Source: an uncultured Clostridia bacterium
GTDB lineage: Bacteria; Bacillota; Clostridia; TANB77; CAG-508
Length of the DNA: 25,746 nt
Direction of reading: 5' to 3'
NCBI GenBank assembly: GCA_947631315.1
Contig: CANRLA010000011.1
Location: 1 to 25,746, forward strand
Shown: piece by piece, positions 16,710 to 24,561 of the stretch
How positions within the stretch are numbered: the first letter of the stretch is position 1
Layout of the letters: each line of letters begins with the position of its first letter
Notes under the pieces: model-generated
Databases searched by the model: none
Told to the model about the DNA's origin: nothing
The model's input: only the letters and a program-made list of their open reading frames with translations
Translations under genes and position numbers: made by a program

Positions 16710-16747
16710 AAAATTTTGTTCCTTTCCTAATTATATTAAAAAGGTAC

Positions 16748-16766
16748 GAATTGTTCAAAACAATTC
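16748..16766. promoter_or_regulatory. Palindrome in the divergent intergenic region
   Basis: GAATTGTT (16748-16755) and AACAATTC (16759-16766) form a perfect 8-bp dyad with a 3-nt centre. It lies between the divergent starts 16709 (-) and 16892 (+), so it could be an operator for either gene. No regulator is assigned. Confidence 0.4.
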
Positions 16767-16891
16767 AACATTTACCTTTAAAATGTATCAAATTATTTAT
16801 TAGTAAAATTATTTCCAAAATATATAAATATATACTAATAAAAAATAATAAATGGGAAACAATAATAAAAATAATATTTTGGAGATTTGAT

Positions 16892-17584
16892 ATGTTAATA
16901 ACTTTTGTAAGGTCAATAATTTTATATATTATAGTTCTTTTAGTAATGAGAATGATGGGAAAAAGAGAAATAGGTCAACTTCAACCATTTGAACTTGTTA
17001 TATCAATAATGATAGCAGACTTAGCCTCAATACCGATGTCAGATTTAGGAATACCAATTTTTAATGGAATTATTCCTATTTTAGGTTTGTTAGCAATGCA
17101 CATGATAATTTCATTTTTAAATTTAAAATCTATAAAATTTAGAAGTTTAACTTGTGGAAAACCTAGAATTTTAATATATAGAGGAAAAATAGATGAAAAA
17201 GCATTAATAAAGGAAAGGTTTACATTAAACGAACTTCAAGAAAGGCTAAGAAATAGTAATATTTTTAATCTATCAGATGTAGAATATGCTATTTTAGAAA
17301 CAAATGGAAATATTTCAGTAATACAAAAGCCTGAAAAAAGGAATGTAATTCCGGAAGATTTAGGAATAAATCCTGAATATGAAGGAATTCCTTATGAATT
17401 AGTTTTGGACGGTAAAATTATGTATGATAATTTACAAAAATTAGGAAAAGACTATAAATGGCTTGCAAATCAAGTCGAAAAATTTAAAACAACCCCTGAA
17501 CACTGTTTAATAGTAACAATTGACGGAAAAGGAAACTTTTTCTGCCAGGAAAAAGAACAAAAAGATATAGGCAAAAAGAAATAA
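16892..17584 (+). CDS. DUF421 (YetF/YcaP-like) membrane protein
   Basis: A 230-aa protein with a membrane N-terminus of three helices and a cytoplasmic mixed alpha/beta C-terminus. Family landmarks: VLLVMRMMGKREIGQLQPFELVISIMIADLASIPM, written here only as the core MRMMGKREIGQLQPFELV, then LKSIKFRSLTCGKPRILIYRG and the C-terminal ILETNGNISVIQKPEKR. The start at 16892 is preferred over an upstream in-frame ATG (16751) because TTGGAG lies 8-10 nt before it and homology begins at once (MLITFVRSIILYIIVLLVMR); the extra 47 residues are not family-like. DUF421 proteins are widespread and are linked to spore and stress membranes in Bacillus. It is followed by a DUF4363 gene, a pairing common in Firmicutes. 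Confidence 0.85.
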   Translation: MLITFVRSIILYIIVLLVMRMMGKREIGQLQPFELVISIMIADLASIPMSDLGIPIFNGIIPILGLLAMHMIISFLNLKSIKFRSLTCGKPRILIYRGKIDEKALIKERFTLNELQERLRNSNIFNLSDVEYAILETNGNISVIQKPEKRNVIPEDLGINPEYEGIPYELVLDGKIMYDNLQKLGKDYKWLANQVEKFKTTPEHCLIVTIDGKGNFFCQEKEQKDIGKKK

Positions 17585-17603
17585 TGTTTTAAAAATAAGA
17601 AAG

Positions 17604-17648
17604 AATATGTTTATAAAATCTATATTAAATAAACCTTATAAACATATT
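17604..17648 (+). promoter_or_regulatory. Hairpin just upstream of the DUF4363 ribosome binding site
   Basis: AATATGTTTATAA (17604-17616) pairs perfectly with TTATAAACATATT (17636-17648), 13 bp with a 19-nt loop. It ends five bases before the Shine-Dalgarno GAGGAG. There is no T-run, so it is more likely a processing or translation-control structure than a terminator. Confidence 0.45.
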
Positions 17649-17665
17649 ATATGAGGAGAAGAAAA

Positions 17666-18055
17666 ATGAAAAAAGAACTTATTATTGTATTAATTATAAT
17701 TGTATGTATAATAATAGGAAGTATTGTAGCACAAAATAATACTAAAAAAGAAATTGCAGACATTGATAACGAGTTAGAAAGTTTAAAAACAGAAATAGTA
17801 GAAAATAATAAAAGCTATTTAGAGTTAAATGAAGAGCTTGATAAGATATATGAAAATTGGGAAGAAAAAGATAAAATATTATCATTATATATAGAACATA
17901 ATGAATTAGAAAAAATAAATTTATCATTGAAAACAATAAAAGGATTTTTAGAAGTAGATATTACAAACGAAAGTGTACAAGAAATTGAAAAATGTATTGC
18001 AACATTAGAACATATAGAAGAAAAACAAGCATTTAATATAAAGAATATTTTCTAA
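17666..18055 (+). CDS. DUF4363-family single-pass membrane protein
   Basis: A 129-aa protein with one N-terminal membrane segment (LIIVLIIIVCIIIGSIVA, residues ~5-22) and a helical extracytoplasmic part. Family landmarks are the Trp and His positions in YENWEEKDKILSLYIEHNEL and the C-terminal NIKNIF. Its position after the DUF421 gene supports the assignment. The start at 17666 is chosen over an upstream in-frame ATG at 17651 because the latter would place the Shine-Dalgarno GAGGAG inside the gene. The role is unknown; the two products may act together in the membrane. Confidence 0.8.
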   Translation: MKKELIIVLIIIVCIIIGSIVAQNNTKKEIADIDNELESLKTEIVENNKSYLELNEELDKIYENWEEKDKILSLYIEHNELEKINLSLKTIKGFLEVDITNESVQEIEKCIATLEHIEEKQAFNIKNIF

Positions 18056-18074
18056 AATTAAATATAATATAATC

Positions 18075-18195
18075 AAAAGAAAATATAAAATAGTTTTTGT
18101 TGTTTGTTGTCGCTAGCAACCTAACGGTTGCGCTCCATTCGCGCACTTCGTGCTTGAGCGCTACGCACAACTGCAAACTATTTATATTTTCTTTT
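18075..18195 (-). repeat. Structured intergenic element, copy 2 (inverted)
   Basis: Outer arms 18075-18096 and 18175-18195 pair over 21 bp with one bulged A. Read on the minus strand it contains GTGCGTAGC, a hairpin GCAC-GAA-GTGC, GCGAATGGAGC, a hairpin GCAACC-GTTA-GGTTGC and GCGACAACAAAC. These are the same boxes, in the same order, as in 6209-6396. The stems have different sequences from copy 1 but still pair. It is far richer in G+C than its surroundings. Because the plus-strand arm runs into T's, it may also end transcription from the DUF4363 gene. Confidence 0.6.
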
Positions 18196-18212
18196 TTTAA
18201 TTATTTTTTAAG

Positions 18213-18241
18213 TTGACATAGTCTAAAAAAATTAATATAAT
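18213..18241 (+). promoter_or_regulatory. Sigma-A-type promoter for the U32 gene
   Basis: Perfect TTGACA (18213-18218), a 17-nt spacer and perfect TATAAT (18236-18241), 24 nt before the start codon. Confidence 0.8.
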
Positions 18242-18265
18242 AAAATGTATTAATAGGAGGAAAAT

Positions 18266-19495
18266 ATGAATAAACCTGAACTTTTAGCACCAGCTGGTTC
18301 TTTTGAAAAAGCAAAAGAAGCCTTTATATATGGTGCAGATGCTGTATATTGTGGAACAGGAGCATTATCACTAAGAAGTAGAGCAGAAGTAAATAATGAT
18401 GATTTAGCAAAAACTATAGAATATGCTCATAGTATAGGAAAAAAAGTTTATACTACAATTAATATATATGCACCTGATAATGTATATGATGACATAGTAG
18501 AACAAGTTAAAATGTTGGACAAGCTTAAGGTAGATGCAATAATTGTATCAGATGGAGGAGTAGTTGATGTAATAAAAGAAACTGCACCAAATATTCCTAT
18601 ACATATAAGCACACAAGCAAATACATTAAGCAGTCATACAGCTAAATTTTGGCAAAAAAATGGAGCATCAAGAATAATTTTGTCAAGAGAAATGAATAAA
18701 GAAGATATAAGAAATTTGATAAATAATATTCCTAAAGAATTAGAAACAGAAATATTTATACATGGAGCTATATGCTGGGCATATTCAGGAAGATGTTATT
18801 TAAGTGATTATTTAGCAAATAGAAATGCAAACTGTGGAGACTGTGCACAAAGTTGTAGATGGGCATATAACGTTTATGTGGAAGAAAAAAATAACCCAGG
18901 TAATATGATGCCTGTAGAAGATGATGAAAATGGTACTTATATTTTATCATCAAAAGATTTATGTTTAATAAAAAGAATCCCGGAAATTATTGATATGGGA
19001 GTAACAAGCCTAAAAATAGAAGGAAGATTAAAATCAGAATACTATGTAGCAAGTGTTGTAAATGTATATAGAAATGCAATAGATGATTACATAGAAAATT
19101 CTCAAAATTATGATTATACAAAGTATTTAGCAGAATTAGAAAAAGTAAAAACAAGGGGATTAACAGAATTTTTCTTTGATGATAAAAATAATAAAGATTA
19201 TCAAGAGTATGAAGGAAAACAATATAATCAAGAATATGAATATGGAGCAGAAGTTTTAGAGTATAATGAAGATAAATCAATTATAAAAATAGGAAACAAG
19301 CTAACAGTTGGAGATAAAATGGAAATACTTATTCCTCATAAAATTAAAGCAGAAGAATTTGTTATAGATAAAATGTATGACACAGAAACAGAAGAAGAAA
19401 TAGAAACAGTAAATCCAGGAAAACTAGGACAATCTGTAAAAATAAAACTTCCTATAGAATGTAAAGAAGGATGGATGATTAGAAGAAAGAAATAA
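18266..19495 (+). CDS. Peptidase U32-family protein (TrhP/YegQ-like tRNA hydroxylation factor)
   Basis: A 409-aa protein opening with PELLAPAGSFEKAKEAFIYG and DAVYCGTGALSLRSRAEVNN. The U32 signature follows at residues ~165-200: FIHGAICWAYSGRCYLSDYL, then NANCGDCAQSCRWAY with the cysteines that bind an Fe-S cluster in studied members. It also has SSKDLCLIKRIPEIIDMGV and SLKIEGRLKSEYYVA. Despite the peptidase label, TrhP/YegQ and TrhO-independent relatives are known to form 5-hydroxyuridine in tRNA using prephenate; some others act on 23S rRNA (RlhA). The single-domain length of about 400 aa fits the TrhP group better than the longer RlhA. AGGAGG lies before ATG 18266, with its own strong promoter. 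Confidence 0.88.
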   Translation: MNKPELLAPAGSFEKAKEAFIYGADAVYCGTGALSLRSRAEVNNDDLAKTIEYAHSIGKKVYTTINIYAPDNVYDDIVEQVKMLDKLKVDAIIVSDGGVVDVIKETAPNIPIHISTQANTLSSHTAKFWQKNGASRIILSREMNKEDIRNLINNIPKELETEIFIHGAICWAYSGRCYLSDYLANRNANCGDCAQSCRWAYNVYVEEKNNPGNMMPVEDDENGTYILSSKDLCLIKRIPEIIDMGVTSLKIEGRLKSEYYVASVVNVYRNAIDDYIENSQNYDYTKYLAELEKVKTRGLTEFFFDDKNNKDYQEYEGKQYNQEYEYGAEVLEYNEDKSIIKIGNKLTVGDKMEILIPHKIKAEEFVIDKMYDTETEEEIETVNPGKLGQSVKIKLPIECKEGWMIRRKK

Positions 19496-19550
19496 GGTTA
19501 AATGAAGAATAATTATAAATCGTTAAATTAAGAGAGGTCAGGCACTTTTA

Positions 19551-19594
19551 GATACAATTTGCATATAATAATTATGTAAGTTGTATCGGAGGTG
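19551..19594 (+). promoter_or_regulatory. Leader hairpin abutting the sigK Shine-Dalgarno
   Basis: GATACAATTT (19551-19560) and AAGTTGTATC (19578-19587) pair at nine of ten positions. The Shine-Dalgarno GGAGGTG begins at 19588, the next base. Folding would leave the ribosome site exposed at the stem foot. Confidence 0.4.
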
Positions 19595-19599
19595 CTTTT

Positions 19600-20301
19600 A
19601 TGTTAGGAATTACATTTGCTGGTTTTTTAACATTTCTAGGCTCGGGAATGTTTACAATTGGATACATATCAAACAATAATTTATTTCCTGAAACATTATC
19701 TGGAGAAGAAGAAAAAAAGTATATAAAACTAATGTCACAAGGAGATGAAGAAGCAAAAAATATTTTAATCGAACATAATTTAAGATTAGTAGCTCATGTA
19801 TGTAAAAAGTACGCAAATTCGAATGTTGACCAAGATGACTTAATTTCTATAGGTTCAATTGGCTTAATAAAAGGAATTAATAGTTTTAATGTTGAAAAAA
19901 ATATAAAACTATCAACATATATTTCAAAATGTATTGATAATGAAATTTTAATGTATCTTAGGTCGTCTAAACGATTAAATCAAGAAGTTTACTTAGAAGA
20001 ACCAATAGGTAAAGATAAAGACGATAATACAATTACATTAAAAGAGATTCTAGAAAATGATGAAAAACCAATAGATGAAGAAATAGAATTAAAGCTAAAT
20101 ATAAAGAAACTTTATGACAAAATAAAGACAATACTAAAAGAAAGAGAAAGGACGATAATTGAACTAAGATTTGGATTAAATGGAAAAGAGCCTAAAACAC
20201 AAAACGAAATTGCAAAAAATATGGGAATATCTAGATCGTATGTTTCTAGGATAGAAACAAAAGCAATTGGAAAATTAGCAAAAGAACTAAAACAATATTA
20301 A
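19600..20301 (+). CDS. sigK: Sporulation sigma factor SigK-type (sigma-70 family)
   Basis: A 233-aa sigma factor. It starts with a short hydrophobic prosequence-like stretch (MLGITFAGFLTFLGSGMFTI), as in pro-sigma-K, which must be cleaved before the factor is active in the mother cell. Region 2 is clear: LIEHNLRLVAHVCKKYAN, DQDDLISIGSIGLIKGINSF and KLSTYISKCIDNEILMYLR. Region 4 has LKERERTIIELRFGLNG and the helix-turn-helix TQNEIAKNMGISRSYVSRIE. The length matches SigK (~235-240 aa). The gene is intact, with no skin-type insertion splitting it. Active SigK drives late mother-cell genes such as coat and cortex assembly. GGAGGTG lies ahead of ATG 19600. Confidence 0.87.
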   Translation: MLGITFAGFLTFLGSGMFTIGYISNNNLFPETLSGEEEKKYIKLMSQGDEEAKNILIEHNLRLVAHVCKKYANSNVDQDDLISIGSIGLIKGINSFNVEKNIKLSTYISKCIDNEILMYLRSSKRLNQEVYLEEPIGKDKDDNTITLKEILENDEKPIDEEIELKLNIKKLYDKIKTILKERERTIIELRFGLNGKEPKTQNEIAKNMGISRSYVSRIETKAIGKLAKELKQY

Positions 20302-20340
20302 TTCATTATAGACAATACTAAAAAATGAAAATATAAATTA

Positions 20341-20370
20341 TTGAAAATACAATATGTATTGTGATATATT
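20341..20370 (+). promoter_or_regulatory. Possible promoter for the deacetylase gene
   Basis: TTGAAA (20341-20346), an 18-nt spacer and TATATT (20365-20370), followed by AAAGGGGG and ATG 20395. Confidence 0.45.
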
Positions 20371-20394
20371 ACTAATGAATAAAGGGGGAAACTT

Positions 20395-21336
20395 ATGAAA
20401 AAGAAAAATAACAAATCAAATAATTTTATATTAATTATAGCTATTTTAATAATATTTTGCATTTTATTAATATTAATGAAAAATGCAACAAAAACTAAAG
20501 AACCTTCTGACTTAGCACAAAATGGAACTCAAAATATTTTAAGTGAAGAAAATGAAATACAAAACGAAGTAGCAGAAGAACAAACTAAGAGCAAGAAAAT
20601 CGATTTTTTAGCAAATGTAACGGAACCAAAGTACTATAAAAACGAGAAAAATATAAAAATACCAGTAATAATTTATCACGCCTTTGGAGAAGTTCCAAAA
20701 AGTGATAATAATTATGGACTTTATAGTACGGCAGAAAGATTTGAAGATAATATAAAAACACTACTAGATGCAGGTTATACATTTGTTAACTTAGAAGAAA
20801 TAGATGAATATAATAAAGGAAACTTAGCTCTACCTGAAAAAGTATGTGTAATTACGATGGACGACGGCTGGAAGGGATGTTATACAGAAGCATATCCAGT
20901 TCTAAAGAAGTATAACGTACCAGCTACAATTTTTATAATTAATTATTACATGGGTGGAGATGAATATTTAACATGGGATGAAGCAAAAGAAATGTTTGAC
21001 AGCGGATTAGTAAAAATACATATACACGGATTGTGGCATAATGATTGTACAACTTTAAGCAAAGAAGATTTAGTAGCACAATACAATACGGCACAAGATG
21101 AAATAGAAAGTGTAATGGGAGAAAAAATACAAAGAATTATGGCTTATCCTGCGGGAAGTCATAATGAGAATACGATTAAATGGTTAAAAGAAATAGGATT
21201 TGATGTTCAAGTTCTTACTAAATATGGAACTGTTAATAAAAGCAAAACGCTTAGTATGACTGATATAGGAAGAATTAGAGGAGAACTTGCAACAGGAAAA
21301 CAATTATTAAATGCTATAAATTCAGCAGATTTATAA
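20395..21336 (+). CDS. Membrane-anchored polysaccharide deacetylase (NodB domain)
   Basis: A 313-aa protein with an N-terminal signal anchor (FILIIAILIIFCILLILM, ~11-28), a charged linker and a NodB-type carbohydrate esterase 4 domain from about residue 85. Landmarks: IPVIIYHAFGE, motif 1 VITMDDGWKG (the TFDDG equivalent, with the base and metal Asp), motif 2 HIHGLWH (H-x3-H), motif 3 region MAYPAGSHNENT, and a late DIGRIRGELATG. The metal-binding Asp and His residues are therefore present. Family members remove acetyl groups from peptidoglycan or other glycans outside the membrane; the exact polymer is not shown. The location beside sigK would fit spore cortex or cell-wall work. A hairpin follows at 21358. 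Confidence 0.87.
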   Translation: MKKKNNKSNNFILIIAILIIFCILLILMKNATKTKEPSDLAQNGTQNILSEENEIQNEVAEEQTKSKKIDFLANVTEPKYYKNEKNIKIPVIIYHAFGEVPKSDNNYGLYSTAERFEDNIKTLLDAGYTFVNLEEIDEYNKGNLALPEKVCVITMDDGWKGCYTEAYPVLKKYNVPATIFIINYYMGGDEYLTWDEAKEMFDSGLVKIHIHGLWHNDCTTLSKEDLVAQYNTAQDEIESVMGEKIQRIMAYPAGSHNENTIKWLKEIGFDVQVLTKYGTVNKSKTLSMTDIGRIRGELATGKQLLNAINSADL

Positions 21337-21357
21337 AAATTATATAATAAAATCTTT

Positions 21358-21391
21358 AAGCAGAAATTTATATTGATAAGAATTCTGCTTA
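21358..21391 (+). terminator. Terminator-like hairpin after the deacetylase gene
   Basis: TAAGCAGAA (21358-21366) pairs perfectly with TTCTGCTTA (21383-21391); a short T-rich stretch follows. It lies between convergent genes. Confidence 0.6.
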
Positions 21392-21421
21392 TTTAAGAAT
21401 AATCTTTATATTACAAAAATT

Positions 21422-21880
21422 TTATTTATTTAATAAATAAAATCCTATATTTAGATATGTTGCAAATATAGTCCAAAGTAAATAAGGTATCTGTATTAAA
21501 GCAGATGCTTTATTTTTTTGATAAAATCTATAAATCATTGTAGCAACAAGTACAACAAGTAATATAATCCATATTATAGAAAATAATCTCCATTTAAAAG
21601 CAAAGAAAAATATAGGCCATAGTAAATTAACAAATAACTGCAAGTAATATATTCGATCAATTTTTTCATCCACCAAATTATTGTATTTTAAAATACCATA
21701 AGATACACCCATTAAAACATAAAGGATAGTCCATACAATAGGGAAAACTATTCCAGGTGGTGCAAAGGGTGGTTTATTTAGTGAGCCATAATCCATAAAT
21801 TGAGAAATAAATATTCCAACGATTCCTCCAAGTATAACTGGAACTAAGATAGATTTTAAATAAACTTTAAATTTTGACAT
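21422..21880 (-). CDS. tspO: TspO/MBR-family tryptophan-rich membrane protein
   Basis: A 152-aa protein with five membrane helices. Family landmarks: the start of TM1 (LVPVILGGIVGIFIS), DYGSLNKPPFAPPGIVFPIVW between TM1 and TM2 (core SLNKPPFAPPGIVFPIVWT, the porphyrin-site loop), LYVLMGVSYGI, FVNLLWPIFFFAFKWRL and the last helix LWTIFATYLNIGFYLL. TspO binds porphyrins and related ligands and is linked to stress and haem handling. I place the start at 21880 because GGAGAAAGG lies just before it and homology begins there; the frame opens 15 residues earlier (21925) without a better site. It contains one CGA codon read as Arg (KIDRIY). Divergent from the acyl-synthetase gene. Confidence 0.9.
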   Translation of the reverse strand: MSKFKVYLKSILVPVILGGIVGIFISQFMDYGSLNKPPFAPPGIVFPIVWTILYVLMGVSYGILKYNNLVDEKIDRIYYLQLFVNLLWPIFFFAFKWRLFSIIWIILLVVLVATMIYRFYQKNKASALIQIPYLLWTIFATYLNIGFYLLNK

Positions 21881-21992
21881 AAAAATTAAATCCTTTCTCC
21901 AAAGGGAATATTTGAGAAAATTCAATAATTTTCAAAATTAACCCTTTTTATTAAATATATTCTCATTATTATAAAAAATGCTTATTTTTTAT

Positions 21993-22006
21993 ACTGACCT
22001 ATCAGT
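21993..22006. promoter_or_regulatory. TetR-operator-like dyad between tspO and acyl-synthetase gene
   Basis: ACTGA (21993-21997), CCTA, TCAGT (22002-22006). The ACTGAC-like dyad is of the style bound by TetR/AcrR repressors that often control fatty-acid genes. No regulator gene lies in the window; low confidence. Confidence 0.35.
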
Positions 22007-22126
22007 CCAATTATTAATATTAAATGTTGTGATAAAATATTAAAGAAAAAAGCTAATATGAATATATATTGCAATAATTCATATTTTAATATAATATATT
22101 TACAAATAATTCAAAAGAGGTATTTT

Positions 22127-23860
22127 ATGGAAAGTTTACAAATTAGAGATTTAAAAGATATGCTTGAAAAAACAGGTGAAATTTATGGAAATAAACCAGC
22201 ATACAAAATTAGATTAACAAGTATAAATGATGAAAATAAAAAATATTTAACAATTTCTCATAAAGAAGTTAGAGAAATGATAAATGCTTTAGGTACATCA
22301 TTAATTGAAATGGGATTAAAAAATAAAAGAATCGCCGTAATAGGTGAAAATAGATATGAATGGGAAATAGCTTATCTAGCCATTGCTTGTGGTACAGGTA
22401 TAGTTGTTCCATTAGATAAAGCTCTTCCCGAAAATGAATTAGAAAGCTTAATTGAACGTTCAGGAGTAGAGGCAATATTTTGTTCAAAGAGCTATGAAGA
22501 AGAATTGAGTAGAATAATAAGACATGGAACTGGGAAACTAAAAAGGTTGATTTCTATGGACTTAAAAGAGCATAAAAAAGGTATTTATTCTGAGCATGAG
22601 TTAATTGAAAATGGAAGATTACTCATGAAGTTAGGAAACAGAAAATTTTTGGATGCAAAAATTAGCCCAAATGCAATGAGTATAATGTTATTCACATCAG
22701 GAACAACATCAAAATCAAAAGTTGTAGCATTATCACATAAAAATTTATGTTCAAACTTAATGGATATAGCATCTGTTTTAGATATAGATTCAACAGACAG
22801 GATATTATCATTTTTGCCACTTCATCATGTATTTGAATGTACAGTAGGATTCTTATATTCATTATATAGTGGTTGTCAAACATCTTTCTGTGATGGAATA
22901 AGGCATATTTTAGATAATTTAAAAGAATACAAGATTACATTTATGTCTTGTGTACCTGCAATTTATGAAAATGTTTATAAAAATATGATGAAACAATTTC
23001 AAAAAGAAGGAAAACTGGACGAGATAAATGCTTTAATAGAAAAATACAAAGATAAAACAATGGAACAGAAGAAAAAAGTATTTAAAGATATACATGAAAT
23101 CTTTGGTGGACATATTAAATTACTAATAAGTGGAGCGGCAAGTCTATCTCCAAGTGTAGAAGAAGGATTTAGAAACTTTGGATTAAATCTATGCCAAGGC
23201 TATGGTCTAACAGAAACATCACCAGTTATTGGAGTTGAAACGAAAGAAAACTTTAGAGTGGGTTCAATTGGTAAGCCACTTCCTCATGTAAAAGCAAAAC
23301 TAGAAGATGTAGATAATGAAGGAATGGGAGAACTAGTAGTAAAAGGACCCAATATCATGTTAGGATATTTTGAAAATGAAGAAGCAACAGCGGAAGCATT
23401 AAAAGATGGATGGTTTTATACTGGGGATTTAGCAAAGATAGATAAAGACGGATATATATTTATTTGTGGAAGAAAAAAGAGTGTAATTGTACTAAAAAAT
23501 GGAAAAAATATTTTCCCTGAAGAAATGGAAGCATTAATTAATAGAATTGAAGGAGTAAAAGAGTCTTTTATATTTGGAAAGGCAAATAAAAATAATGATG
23601 ATGATATTAGAATAAATGTAAAAATAGTATTTGACAGGCAGATTATGAAAGAAGCTTACAAAGTTGAAACAGATGAGGAAATATATAATGCATTAAATGC
23701 AAAAATCAAAGAAATCAACAAAGAAATGCCATCTTATAAAGCAATTAAAAAGATAATTTTAGCAGAAAAACCATTAATAAAAACTACTACGTCTAAAATA
23801 AAACGACAAGAAGAGTTAAAAACTATATTAGAAAATGATACTTTAAAAAAGAATAAATAA
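22127..23860 (+). CDS. AMP-forming acyl-CoA/acyl-ACP synthetase-like enzyme
   Basis: A 577-aa adenylate-forming enzyme. Core motifs are all present: P-loop LFTSGTTSKSKVVALSHKN (~residue 195), the A5 motif YGLTETSP (~360), the A7 hinge FYTGDLAKIDKDGYIFI and the A8-A10 region GRKKSVIVLKNGKNIFPEEME plus a late Lys (TTTSKIKRQ). These activate a carboxylic acid as an acyl-adenylate and pass it to CoA or a carrier. Overall layout, including VPAIYENVYKNMMKQ and the long helical insert, resembles long-chain fatty-acid ligases. The start at 22127 is preferred over the open frame at 22058 because AAAAGAGG precedes it. Being upstream of birA, fabD and fabG, it may feed exogenous fatty acids into lipid synthesis; that is inference. 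Confidence 0.88.
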   Translation: MESLQIRDLKDMLEKTGEIYGNKPAYKIRLTSINDENKKYLTISHKEVREMINALGTSLIEMGLKNKRIAVIGENRYEWEIAYLAIACGTGIVVPLDKALPENELESLIERSGVEAIFCSKSYEEELSRIIRHGTGKLKRLISMDLKEHKKGIYSEHELIENGRLLMKLGNRKFLDAKISPNAMSIMLFTSGTTSKSKVVALSHKNLCSNLMDIASVLDIDSTDRILSFLPLHHVFECTVGFLYSLYSGCQTSFCDGIRHILDNLKEYKITFMSCVPAIYENVYKNMMKQFQKEGKLDEINALIEKYKDKTMEQKKKVFKDIHEIFGGHIKLLISGAASLSPSVEEGFRNFGLNLCQGYGLTETSPVIGVETKENFRVGSIGKPLPHVKAKLEDVDNEGMGELVVKGPNIMLGYFENEEATAEALKDGWFYTGDLAKIDKDGYIFICGRKKSVIVLKNGKNIFPEEMEALINRIEGVKESFIFGKANKNNDDDIRINVKIVFDRQIMKEAYKVETDEEIYNALNAKIKEINKEMPSYKAIKKIILAEKPLIKTTTSKIKRQEELKTILENDTLKKNK

Positions 23861-23925
23861 ACTCTTAAAAAGTAAAGAAGAACTTTTATAAAATTTTAAA
23901 ACTTATAAAAAATTGGAGAATTATT

Positions 23926-24522
23926 TTGAAGAAAATAAAAATAAAAAATCTTGTTACTAATGTATTAGGAAGTGAAATATTTTACTATAAAAAAATAGAT
24001 TCAACTCAAAAAGAAATATGGAGAAGAATTGTAACAGAAAAAATAAAAAATGGGACAATAATAATTGCAGACAAACAGACTTCAGGAGTAGGAACACATG
24101 GAAGGATATGGTACACATCTCAAAAAGATAATATAGCATTTTCATTTTGTATTTTTCCAAATTGTAAGCTTGAAAATTTAAAAAACATAACAAAAGATAT
24201 CGCAAAAATTTTTGTAGATATTTTCTATGATTTTTACAAAATTAAAATAAATATAAAATCTCCAAATGACCTAATTATAAATGGTAAAAAGGTAGGAGGA
24301 ATACTTACAGAAACAAGACTTAATGGTGAGACTGTAAAAGATTTAGTAATAGGAATAGGAATTAACACGAGTAAAAAAGATTTTGAAGATGATATTAAAA
24401 GTACAGCAACATCAATTTATAAGGAATTTAAAATAAAAATTGATAATATTAGAGTAATATCTGAATTTTGCAATAGATTTGAAAAATACTTAGAAAGAGA
24501 AAAAATATTTTATATCAATTAA
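23926..24522 (+). CDS. birA: Biotin--protein ligase, catalytic domain only
   Basis: A 198-aa enzyme that loads biotin onto acetyl-CoA carboxylase carrier protein, the step that starts fatty-acid synthesis. It begins at TTG 23926 behind TTGGAG. Landmarks: IDSTQKEIWRRI, the biotinyl-AMP loop SGVGTHGRIWYTS (G-x-G-x2-G-R), SPNDLIINGKKVGGILTE with the biotin-binding Lys, and DLVIGIGINTS. There is no N-terminal helix-turn-helix, so it is not a repressor. The usual KWPND appears as KSPND (Trp to Ser). The chain ends at EKYLEREKIFYIN, where family members normally continue with a ~45-60 aa C-terminal SH3-like domain. I see no continuation in other frames before fabD, so this is a naturally short or truncated form. 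The fabD Shine-Dalgarno begins 3 nt after its stop. Confidence 0.82.
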   Translation: MKKIKIKNLVTNVLGSEIFYYKKIDSTQKEIWRRIVTEKIKNGTIIIADKQTSGVGTHGRIWYTSQKDNIAFSFCIFPNCKLENLKNITKDIAKIFVDIFYDFYKIKINIKSPNDLIINGKKVGGILTETRLNGETVKDLVIGIGINTSKKDFEDDIKSTATSIYKEFKIKIDNIRVISEFCNRFEKYLEREKIFYIN

Positions 24523-24524
24523 AA

Positions 24525-24561
24525 AGGAGGAAATGTTAGCGAAGAACTAACAAAAAATAAA
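24525..24561 (+). promoter_or_regulatory. Distant Shine-Dalgarno with mini-ORF and hairpin before fabD
   Basis: AAAGGAGG (24523-24530) is directly followed by ATG 24533, which opens a five-codon ORF (M-L-A-K-N, stop 24548-24550). The true fabD start is 24562. GTTAG (24535-24539) can pair with CTAAC (24547-24551). This repeats the layout and wording of the leader at 6413-6451: Shine-Dalgarno, AA, ATGTTAGC, loop, CTAAC, A-rich spacer, ATGAAAATA. Confidence 0.6.

Noticed and set aside
16751..16891. N-terminal extension of the DUF421 protein
   Set aside because: The 47 added residues are not family-like, overlap the palindrome at 16748-16766, and a good Shine-Dalgarno precedes ATG 16892.
18096..18175. 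G+C-rich stretch as a tRNA or CRISPR-like gene
   Set aside because: No cloverleaf or tRNA box pattern and no regular repeat-spacer structure; it matches the element at 6209-6396 instead.
19600..20301. sigK split by a skin-like element
   Set aside because: The gene is continuous through regions 2 and 4 in one frame.
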